From Acidobacteriaceae bacterium (GTDB lineage Bacteria; Acidobacteriota; Terriglobia; Terriglobales; Acidobacteriaceae), in the NCBI GenBank assembly GCA_030040175.1, contig JASHUF010000408.1, positions 1 through 10,845 of the forward strand: DNA of 10,845 bases. Reading direction: 5' to 3'. Below are positions 1 to 5,082 of the stretch, piece after piece. The notes under the pieces were generated by a model. That model did not search any database. It saw nothing but the letters and a program-made list of their open reading frames with translations, and was not told the origin of the DNA. Numbering within the stretch: position 1 is the first letter of the stretch; each line of letters begins with the position of its first letter. Position numbers and translations under genes: made by a program.

Positions 1-561
1 AAGGCGAACGGTTCCCAGGAGCACCGGAGGCGAGGTGATTTTGAAGCTCATGGCCGTGACCTTGTTGCGGTCGTCCGGACCGGAGTAGGGATGGTACGCG
101 ACCGTGGCCCTGAGGCCTTCAGCCGCCAGCATGGCTTCGAACGTGTGGCGCACATCTTCGAGCAGCCCACCCTCGGTGGGCACCTTACCGTGATAAAGGG
201 GCAGGCGCTTGTGCAGCCGGGCGTCGAGCTCCGGCCCCGGCGTCAGGGGAAGGTTGCCGAGCCGCACCGGCAGAAGGGTTGGATCGGGGGTCAGCGTGTA
301 AACGAGGTCGACGCCATCGAACTTATAGGAGACAAGGTTGAAGAGGCCGGTATCCATGAGCCGCTTGGCGCAGGCATTCATGTCCGTACCGGTCAACACA
401 GCCCCCTTCGTCAATCCCAGAGCGGCCATCAGCTCCTGGTCAGTGTATTCGGGATCGCCTTTGAACTGGATGGAGCGGGGCTGATACTTTTGCGCAGAGA
501 TAGGCCCAGCCAGGGACAAAGCTGCCGCAGCGGCAGCGAAAACAAGGGCAAACCGGGGCAT
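1..561 (-). CDS. POTRA-domain outer-membrane assembly (BamA-family-like) protein, 5' part only
   Basis: The first 187 codons are present and the reading frame is still open at base 1, so the C-terminal part lies outside the window. An N-terminal signal peptide is clear: MPRF, then a run rich in Ala and Leu, ending PISA before QKYQ (about residue 23 or 24). Residues 28-93 look like a POTRA domain: strand SIQFKGDP, helix around DQELMAALGL, 'TGLFN' before a strand, then LVYTLTPDP. Residues 97-178 look like a second, divergent repeat, and 'PVLLGTVRL' at 180-187 looks like the first strand of a third. POTRA domains bind unfolded barrel proteins or partners in the periplasm; BamA and TamA carry them ahead of a 16-strand barrel. 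The barrel is not visible, so BamA, TamA or another POTRA protein all remain possible. The ATG at 561-559 has no clear Shine-Dalgarno, but the signal peptide begins exactly there. The gene is divergent from manA. Confidence 0.75.
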   Translation of the reverse strand, partial: MPRFALVFAAAAAALSLAGPISAQKYQPRSIQFKGDPEYTDQELMAALGLTKGAVLTGTDMNACAKRLMDTGLFNLVSYKFDGVDLVYTLTPDPTLLPVRLGNLPLTPGPELDARLHKRLPLYHGKVPTEGGLLEDVRHTFEAMLAAEGLRATVAYHPYSGPDDRNKVTAMSFKITSPPVLLGTVRL

Positions 562-700
562 AGCTGGCACGAGATTAGCATGATGCCAACGGTGCCAGGC
601 AATCCCTCGTTGGTAGAGTAGGTAATGACAGCAAAGCGACCCGTCCGGCCCACTTAAGCGACACGAGTTCCTTCACCTTCAGGAGAATCGAGCCGACCCG
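562..700. promoter_or_regulatory. Divergent intergenic region between the POTRA gene and manA
   Basis: These 139 bases separate two divergently transcribed genes, so promoters for both should lie here or overlap the gene ends. A perfect 7-bp inverted repeat, CTGGCAC (564-570) and GTGCCAG (592-598), lies in the leader of the minus-strand gene. It could be a hairpin or an operator. On the minus strand TGCTAATCT resembles an extended -10, but its best -35 (TTGCCT) is 19 bases away. I see no strong consensus promoter for manA. The only Shine-Dalgarno-like sequence for manA is AGGAG at 681-685, 15 bases before its ATG, which is longer than usual. Confidence 0.4.
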
Positions 701-1690
701 ATGGCCCCCTCCCCGGCATTGACACCCGCGCCGTTTCGCCTTGCGCCATTCCGGGTTGAGCCGCGTTTTGTGACGCGCGTATGGGGCTGCAGCGATCTGC
801 GCCCGTGGTTCGACAAGGTTGCCGACGGCGAGCCGATCGGCGAGGTATGGCTGACCGGAGACGATTCTCTCGTGGCCACCGGACCGCACGCCGGCAAGCA
901 GCTGGGGACGCTATTTGCCGAGGCACATGAGGCGCTTCTGGGACGCGACGCTCCGGCGACCGAGTCTCCTCTGCTCATCAAGGTAATCTTCGCCCAACAG
1001 AAGCTCAGCGTGCAGGTGCATCCCGACGACGCCATGGCGCACAAATACGGGCTCGCGCGCGGCAAGACGGAGTGCTGGTATGCCCTGGCGGCCAAGCCGG
1101 GGGCGGAGCTCGCGGTGGGACTCAAGACGGGAACGACGCTCGAGAAGGTGAGAGACGAGATTCGTGCGGGCACGCTCGAAGACAGCCTGAACCTGCTGCC
1201 GGTAGAAAAGGGCGACGTGATCTACGTCGGCGCGGGAACGGTTCACGCCATCTGGCCGGGGTCGATTCTTCTCGAGACGCAGCAGAACGCCGATGTGACC
1301 TACCGCATGTACGATTACGGCCGGCCGCGGGAGCTGCACGTCGAAAAGTCGCTCGAAGCCGCCAAGCTCCAAGCCCGCGCCGGCAGAGTGCACCCCGTGC
1401 CGCTCGAGGACCGGACGGTCCTGATCGACGTGGATTACTTCCGCATCGAGAAAATCCCAATCACCGGGAGCCGGACGAGCGAGAGTCTGCGCGGCGATCA
1501 GAGCCAACCCGGGCTGGCGTGGCTCTTTGCCGCGTCCGGCGCGGGAAGGCTTTCGGGCGCGGGCTTCGAGCCCCTGGAGTTGCCGGCGAGGGGCATAGTG
1601 GGGATTCCGGCCGCGTCGCCCGAGTTTCTGGTTGAAGGCCTCGGCGGACTGGAGCTGATCCGGATTACGCCCAACTGGCCGGGAAAATGA
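701..1690 (+). CDS. manA: Mannose-6-phosphate isomerase, class I (zinc-dependent)
   Basis: This enzyme interconverts mannose 6-phosphate and fructose 6-phosphate in the cytoplasm. It links mannose catabolism to glycolysis and supplies GDP-mannose for polysaccharides. The 329-residue length fits the short bacterial ManA type. Family landmarks are in order: 'VTRVWGC' near residue 24; a GEVWLTGDDS segment (47-56); SVQVHPDD, giving zinc ligand H107; KTECWY, giving zinc ligand E124; GTVHAIWPG, giving zinc ligand H182; and TYRMYDYGRP with the active-site Arg at 202. All three expected zinc ligands and the Arg are present, so the enzyme should be active. There is no signal peptide. The start at 701 is chosen because the core domain begins about 20 residues in and no better start is visible. 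The next downstream gene is over 700 bases away, so it is probably monocistronic. Confidence 0.93.
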   Translation: MAPSPALTPAPFRLAPFRVEPRFVTRVWGCSDLRPWFDKVADGEPIGEVWLTGDDSLVATGPHAGKQLGTLFAEAHEALLGRDAPATESPLLIKVIFAQQKLSVQVHPDDAMAHKYGLARGKTECWYALAAKPGAELAVGLKTGTTLEKVRDEIRAGTLEDSLNLLPVEKGDVIYVGAGTVHAIWPGSILLETQQNADVTYRMYDYGRPRELHVEKSLEAAKLQARAGRVHPVPLEDRTVLIDVDYFRIEKIPITGSRTSESLRGDQSQPGLAWLFAASGAGRLSGAGFEPLELPARGIVGIPAASPEFLVEGLGGLELIRITPNWPGK

Positions 1691-1815
1691 GCGAACGGAA
1701 TGCGCCGGTTCCCTCGAGGCGCGGTTCCCGCGTCCCTTCGCCAGCACCGGAAGCGATTCCTGAGTTGCTTGGTTCCAAAGCCGGCGGTTTCAAGAGGGCG
1801 CGAACAACCCGGAGT

Positions 1816-1843
1816 CCCCACGAACAGATTCCCGTTCGCGGGG
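1816..1843 (+). terminator. Imperfect hairpin downstream of manA, possible terminator
   Basis: CCCCACGAAC (1816-1825) can pair with GTTCGCGGGG (1834-1843), giving a 10-position stem with one A-C mismatch and an 8-base loop. It lies about 125 bases past the manA stop. There is no T-run after it, so it is not a classical intrinsic terminator. It could protect the 3' end of the manA transcript or be chance in GC-rich DNA. Confidence 0.25.
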
Positions 1844-2034
1844 CGGGTCGAGCGGGGAGCCGTGGACAGAGCACGGGTTTTCCAAGGATACGGTGACGCG
1901 GGAATCGCCGTAACCGGCTCACTTCACATGAGTTTTGCCGATTCTACAATCGAAAAACGGCAACCGGCCGGCACGACTCAATGGTCTAACGGCTATCCCA
2001 CAGAAGTTGAAGCTACTTTGGTACAGGTTACCGA

Positions 2035-2040
2035 TATACT
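2035..2040 (+). promoter_or_regulatory. Possible -10 element (TATACT) in the gap before the barrel gene
   Basis: TATACT matches five of six bases of the -10 consensus and sits in the locally A/T-richer part of the gap. No good -35 lies at 16-18 bases; the nearest candidate, TTGAAG at 2007-2012, is 22 bases away. If it is used, transcription would start near 2047 and run toward the hairpin at 2226-2247 and then the barrel gene. This is a weak call. Confidence 0.22.
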
Positions 2041-2225
2041 GTGTTCAGTTATTACCATTGCGTCTGCGCAGCGAGGGGAAACATCGGTTGCGGCGGTTTT
2101 GTTTTTGCGTTCATTGCACCCGATTCGGGAAACGCCAAACCAGTTCCTTCCCTCATGAGTTTCGTCTAATTGAGTGCAAACTCCTGGCAGTTAATTGGGT
2201 TGAAGTGCTTAATGTTAGATTTCCA

Positions 2226-2247
2226 GCCTCGAAGCCGAGGCGGTTTT
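2226..2247 (+). terminator. Terminator-like hairpin within the gap
   Basis: GCCTCG (2226-2231), loop AAGC, and CGAGGC (2236-2241) form a perfect 6-bp GC-rich stem. GG and four T residues follow (2244-2247). The stem is short and the T-run modest, so this is a weak intrinsic terminator at best. Together with the possible -10 at 2035 it would delimit a transcript of about 200 bases. Confidence 0.3.
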
Positions 2248-2345
2248 GGCACCCTGTAGCGGGCTCTGTTCCAGTCCTGAAACGCCTGATCGGCACCGGC
2301 GTTCCTGGCTGGTAACGGCGCAGAGTCTTTGCCTTGCAACATTGC

Positions 2346-2396
2346 TTGCAGATGGGCACCGAGCCGGAAAACCCCGCCGGCACAGGTGATCTGCAA
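2346..2396 (+). promoter_or_regulatory. Nested hairpin in the 5' leader of the barrel gene
   Basis: Three perfect helices nest inside one another: TTGCAGAT (2346-2353) with ATCTGCAA (2389-2396), CACC (2357-2360) with GGTG (2385-2388), and GCCGG (2363-2367) with CCGGC (2377-2381). That is 17 base pairs. A GGG bulge (2354-2356) and a loop containing CCCC (2372-2375) could pair as a pseudoknot. The element ends five bases before the AAGGAG ribosome binding site (2402-2407) of the gene at 2415, a position typical of translational control elements. I do not recognise it as a known riboswitch or leader family. The helices are read directly from the sequence; regulation is inference. Confidence 0.45.
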
Positions 2397-2414
2397 CTGT
2401 TAAGGAGACGCAGA

Positions 2415-3062
2415 ATGCGTTTGAAGCTGTTTCCCCCGACAAGCTTGGCAGTGCTTCTTGTTTTCTCCGCTTACCCAATCTTTGCGCAAGTATCCCCGGC
2501 AGGCGTGGCCAAGACACTTCCTCTGAACGTAGGCGTAGGATTTTCCAATTACGACACCGGCTTTGGCAGTGAGAAGCTGGCCCAGGGCAGCGATCGTTTG
2601 AACGGCGGCACTCTCTGGCTCGACTATGACCCCGGATGGTTGCCCGGCCGGCTGCACGGCCTTGGGATTATGGCCCAGGGACGGGACCTGGACATAGGAC
2701 AACCGAGCAATCAGCCGTTTATGCGCGAAGACGTGGGCTCAGGCGGCGCGATTTACCGCTGGGATCGTTACTTCCTGGTTCGGCCCTACGGCGAGTTTCT
2801 GATGGGATTCGGCAACGCCGACTACAAGACCCAGTATGGCTTCCGCTATCACCAGACGCGTACCGTCTACACGGGGGGCGGAGGGGCGGAGTTTGACGCC
2901 TATCATCACCTCTGGGTGCGGGCCGATTACGAGTACGAGTGGTGGCCTAACTTCTTCATCTCCGGGTTGTCGCTGGAGGGAAAGGACCCTGCCGCGAAGC
3001 TGGAGCCGCAGGGAATCACCATCGGTTTCTCTTACCACTTCAACCAGAGCGAATCGCGATGA
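2415..3062 (+). CDS. Small outer-membrane beta-barrel protein
   Basis: The start is the ATG at 2415. AAGGAG at 2402-2407 lies seven bases upstream, and the signal peptide begins there: MRLKLF, a hydrophobic core LAVLLVF, and cleavage after PIFA (residue 24). An in-frame start 81 bases upstream would bury the signal peptide. The mature protein of about 191 residues alternates aromatic and small residues in strand-like stretches, for example GGTLWLDYD, VRPYGEFLMGFG, LWVRADYEYEWW and GITIGFSYHF. The last strand ends in Phe 209, the usual barrel-assembly signal, but six polar residues follow it. Length fits an eight-strand barrel of the OmpA/OmpW size class. Its role (porin, adhesin or structural) cannot be told. 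No close family is recognised by name. Downstream lies a terminator-like hairpin, so it may be transcribed alone. Confidence 0.75.
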   Translation: MRLKLFPPTSLAVLLVFSAYPIFAQVSPAGVAKTLPLNVGVGFSNYDTGFGSEKLAQGSDRLNGGTLWLDYDPGWLPGRLHGLGIMAQGRDLDIGQPSNQPFMREDVGSGGAIYRWDRYFLVRPYGEFLMGFGNADYKTQYGFRYHQTRTVYTGGGGAEFDAYHHLWVRADYEYEWWPNFFISGLSLEGKDPAAKLEPQGITIGFSYHFNQSESR

Positions 3063-3078
3063 CCGGCTGTAGCTGACC

Positions 3079-3100
3079 GGGCGCGCCTCAAGGTGCGCCC
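3079..3100 (+). terminator. Terminator-like hairpin after the barrel gene
   Basis: GGGCGCGCC (3079-3087), loop TCAA, and GGTGCGCCC (3092-3100) form a 9-bp stem with one G-T wobble, 16 bases after the stop codon. There is no T-run, so termination would need Rho or would be partial. Its right arm is shared with the long-range repeat described for 3094-3251, so the two structures compete. Confidence 0.4.
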
Positions 3101-3251
3101 ATCGGCTCTGGAATCTGCGCCTTTCAGGTTTGGGCGAGGCGGAACTTTTTCGCCTCGACGGGGTTTGCAACGATGAACGGTCCCCGGACGTCTAACGGAT
3201 TGAGCCGGGGCCAGACCTGAGGTCGTCAGTCCCGCTGCGCCGATGGGCGCA
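3094..3251 (+). other. Candidate structured RNA element ahead of the BON-protein gene
   Basis: A perfect 13-bp inverted repeat closes this spacer: TGCGCCCATCGGC (3094-3106) and GCCGATGGGCGCA (3239-3251). Inside it are three further hairpins: CGAGGCG (3135-3141) with CGCCTCG (3151-3157); GG/CCCCGG (3179-3187, one bulged T) with CCGGGGCC (3205-3212); and GACC (3214-3217) with GGTC (3221-3224). The result is a plausible multibranch fold that ends 26 bases before the ribosome binding site of the next gene. GC-rich DNA makes short hairpins common, but a 13-bp perfect repeat over 132 bases is less easily chance. I do not recognise it as a described RNA family. Confidence 0.4.
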
Positions 3252-3291
3252 GGCGAGAGGAGTGACTGGCTGGCAGAGGAGAAACGGGAAA

Positions 3292-4674
3292 ATGAATCCT
3301 TCCTTGCTGAAAAAGGTAATCGCGCGGGCGACCGCGTGGACCGCGATGATCGTGCTTTGCGCGGCGATTGCGCTGGCACAGGACAACGGCGCGCCGGCCG
3401 AGAACAGCAGCGGCGCCACGCCGGCAGCGTCGGGCCAGCGCACCGACGGACAGATCGAGATGGACGTGGTGCAGGCGCTGGACGCCTCGCAGGCGCTCAA
3501 GAACGACATGATTACCGCCGCGACCATTCAGGGCGAGGTCACGCTTTCGGGCACGGTTTCGAGCGACGCCTCAAAGCAGCTTGCGGGCTCGATCGTTTCC
3601 CATGTGAACGGCGTGACCAAGGTGAACAACAACCTGACCGTGGGCAATCCCCAGGATGCGCAGGGCGCGCAGGCGCCCCCGCCCGATGCCGACACGGATG
3701 CCATGGCAGACAACGGCCAGCCGCAGCCCAATGCCGCGCCGGCTCCCTCCGATCAGCCGCAGCAGGCGCCCCCGATGCAGCCGGCTCCTCCGCCGCCGGG
3801 CGCAGTGAACCAGCCGGCTCCCCCGCCGCCTCCGGGCTATCCGGCTTACCCGCCGCCGAACCGTCCGCAATATCCAGGCTACGGAAATCCGCAATATCCG
3901 GGCAACGGATACGGGTATCAGCAGCCTCCGGCGCCCCAAGCTCCTCAATATGAGCCTGCCAAGGGACCTATGACGCTGCTGCCCGGCACCCTGCTGCAGG
4001 TGCGCACGGCCGAAGCCGTGGATAACAAGAAGGCCGTGGATGGAACACCGGTGCAGTTCACGGTGATCCAGGATGTGACCCTGGACGGCATGCTGGCCAT
4101 TCCGCGCGGGGCCACGGTGCATGGCGTGGTGACGGAGACGAAGAAGGCGGGCGAGTTAGCCGGGAGCCCGGAGCTGGCGCTCACGCTGACGTCGCTTGAC
4201 CTGGGCGGGCAGAATTATCCGCTCAACACCGATCAGTTCAAGGTGAAGGGACCGAACAAGGCCGGCCGCACGGTGGGCAACGCCGTGGGCGGAGCGGTTC
4301 TGGGCACCATCATCGGCTGCGCGGTGGGCCGTGGAGAGGGATGCGCGATCGGCGCCGGCGCAGGCGCAGCCGCAGGTACGGCGGCGACGGCCGCGACGCC
4401 GGGACCGGACGTCTGGATTCCGGCCGAGGCGCTGGTCACCTTCCATCTCAAAGCCCCGGTTACCGTGAACCCGGTGAGCCCGCAGGAAGCGGCGCGGTTG
4501 GCGCAGGGCTTGTATCCCGGAGGGCCGAGTCTCTACCGGCGCGGCTACTATCCCTATGGCTCGCCGTACATGGCCGGACCGTACCCATATGGCTACTATG
4601 GCTCTCCTTATGGTTATCCGCCGGTCTACTACCGGCCCTACTACATGGTGGGCGGGGTCTATTACTGGCGATAA
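3292..4674 (+). CDS. Secreted BON-domain protein with Pro-rich linker, glycine zipper and Tyr-rich tail
   Basis: The ATG at 3292 has AGGAG (3277-3281) ten bases upstream and opens a signal peptide ending AIALA (residue 29). A GTG in frame 30 bases earlier would add charged residues ahead of it. The domain order in 460 residues is as follows. A BON domain spans about 53-117 (TDGQIEMDVVQAL, then GEVTLSGTV, then VNGVTKVNNNLTV); such domains bind membranes or envelope ligands. A Pro/Gln/Tyr-rich disordered linker covers 120-222. A globular segment at 226-320 starts LLPGTLLQVRT and contains IPRGATVHGVV. A glycine zipper lies at about 324-366 (VGNAVGGAVLGTIIG and GAGAGAAAG). A strand-rich piece at 372-393 (DVWIPAEALVTFHL) follows, then a Tyr/Pro/Gly-rich tail at 415-460 ending VYYWR. 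It is probably an envelope protein, in the periplasm or at the outer membrane. Exact function is unknown. The gene ends at a strong terminator. Confidence 0.8.
   Translation: MNPSLLKKVIARATAWTAMIVLCAAIALAQDNGAPAENSSGATPAASGQRTDGQIEMDVVQALDASQALKNDMITAATIQGEVTLSGTVSSDASKQLAGSIVSHVNGVTKVNNNLTVGNPQDAQGAQAPPPDADTDAMADNGQPQPNAAPAPSDQPQQAPPMQPAPPPPGAVNQPAPPPPPGYPAYPPPNRPQYPGYGNPQYPGNGYGYQQPPAPQAPQYEPAKGPMTLLPGTLLQVRTAEAVDNKKAVDGTPVQFTVIQDVTLDGMLAIPRGATVHGVVTETKKAGELAGSPELALTLTSLDLGGQNYPLNTDQFKVKGPNKAGRTVGNAVGGAVLGTIIGCAVGRGEGCAIGAGAGAAAGTAATAATPGPDVWIPAEALVTFHLKAPVTVNPVSPQEAARLAQGLYPGGPSLYRRGYYPYGSPYMAGPYPYGYYGSPYGYPPVYYRPYYMVGGVYYWR
3865..3912 (+). repeat. 24-base tandem duplication in the Pro-rich linker
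   Basis: Two adjacent 24-base units, 3865-3888 and 3889-3912, both begin CCGCAATATCC and match at 20 of 24 positions. They encode PQYPGYGN and PQYPGNGY. This is an in-frame expansion of the disordered linker and a likely site of length variation between strains. Confidence 0.8.
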
Positions 4675-4697
4675 CAGAGTCCTCATGAAGTGCACGG

Positions 4698-4734
4698 CGG
4701 GCGTCCGTTGGTGAGCGGACGCCCGTTCTGTTTT
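4698..4734 (+). terminator. Intrinsic terminator of the BON-protein gene
   Basis: CGGGCGTCCG (4698-4707), an 8-base loop, and CGGACGCCCG (4716-4725) form a perfect 10-bp GC-rich stem. TTCTGTTTT follows (4726-4734). It starts 23 bases after the stop codon. Confidence 0.88.
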
Positions 4735-4842
4735 GGGGAGCCGAGCATTTTTGCGCTCCGTTGCGGTGCCGCCGCGCTTCCCTCGCATTTCTTCTAGAGT
4801 TGGCTGCCTCAATGGCCTCAAGCGGTTGGGTCGTGTCCCTCG

Positions 4843-4868
4843 GGGGCCCCGGGAAGCCGGGCCCTTTT
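4843..4868 (+). terminator. Second terminator-like hairpin upstream of ppiD
   Basis: GGGCC, a bulged C, CGG (4844-4852), loop GAAG, and CCGGGCCC (4857-4864) form an 8-bp GC stem, directly followed by TTTT (4865-4868). Shape and T-run suit an intrinsic terminator, yet no gene lies between it and the terminator at 4698-4734. It may insulate ppiD or end an unannotated short transcript. Confidence 0.38.
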
Positions 4869-4951
4869 ACAAAGCCATTGATGCAACCAGTTCTAAGCAG
4901 CTCGTGCGGACCCGCCCGCTCCCTTGCGCGCGGCCGCGGCAACCCCTCCGC

Positions 4952-4957
4952 TATAAT
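4952..4957 (+). promoter_or_regulatory. Probable ppiD promoter, -10 element TATAAT
   Basis: A perfect TATAAT lies at 4952-4957 in otherwise very GC-rich DNA. At 17-base spacing the -35 position reads CGCGGC, not consensus; TTGCGC at 4924-4929 is 22 bases away. Transcription would begin near 4964 and give a leader of about 120 bases. The -10 is clear and the -35 is not. Confidence 0.5.
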
Positions 4958-5082
4958 GAGGGTGCCGCATCGAGTGAGAATTGCGCAGCGCAGGGCGCGC
5001 GCCTGAGATGGTTCGCGGGCGCGGATCTCCAAGACGCCTCTTTCCTGCCGGCGCATAGAGAGCTGAAGGTTTCCATCCATCC

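Larger units (their letters stand above)
1691..2414. other. Long gene-free region after manA
   Basis: No convincing gene occupies these roughly 720 bases. The open frames here start without a ribosome binding site, show no recognisable family, and have much weaker third-position G/C bias than the flanking genes. The part from about 1920 to 2220 is visibly richer in A and T than the surroundings. Structures seen are an imperfect hairpin at 1816-1843, a TATACT hexamer at 2035-2040, a perfect palindrome CTCATGAG at 2152-2159, a GNRA-type mini-hairpin at 2172-2183 (GAGT, loop GCAA, ACTC), a terminator-like hairpin at 2226-2247, and the nested hairpin at 2346-2396. A long leader for the downstream barrel gene, a small RNA or a decayed gene are all possible. 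Confidence 0.6.
4735..5082. other. Intergenic region between the BON-protein gene and ppiD
   Basis: No gene is supported here. The overlapping short frames have no family features, and one runs into the ppiD start. The region holds a second terminator-like hairpin (4843-4868) and a perfect -10 hexamer (4952-4957), so ppiD is most likely transcribed from its own promoter with a leader of roughly 120 bases. Confidence 0.6.

Noticed and set aside
2021..2040. GGTTACCGAT, reminiscent of the end of a c-di-GMP-I riboswitch
   Set aside because: The rest of that riboswitch, including the conserved GCAAA-type core upstream, is missing.
1700..2158. 152-codon plus-strand frame in the gap after manA
   Set aside because: No ribosome binding site and no family. 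Third-position G/C is much weaker than in real neighbours, and the composition changes midway. The frame at 1935-2315 begins with TTG and is equally unsupported.
2184..2200. TGGCA followed by TTGG, resembling a sigma-54 promoter
   Set aside because: Spacing of the GG and GC elements is off by one base and the -12 GC is not present. TGGCAC at 2248 fails for the same reason.
2334..2414. Upstream start for the barrel protein
   Set aside because: It would place 27 residues, including a run of Arg, before the signal peptide and would ignore the AAGGAG seven bases before 2415.
3141..3170. GGAACTTTTT as a possible ECF-sigma -35
   Set aside because: No matching -10 at 16-17 bases, and the bases form the loop side of the 3135-3157 hairpin.
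3262..3291. GTG start for the BON protein
   Set aside because: It adds charged residues before the signal peptide. AGGAG at 3277-3281 is correctly spaced for 3292.
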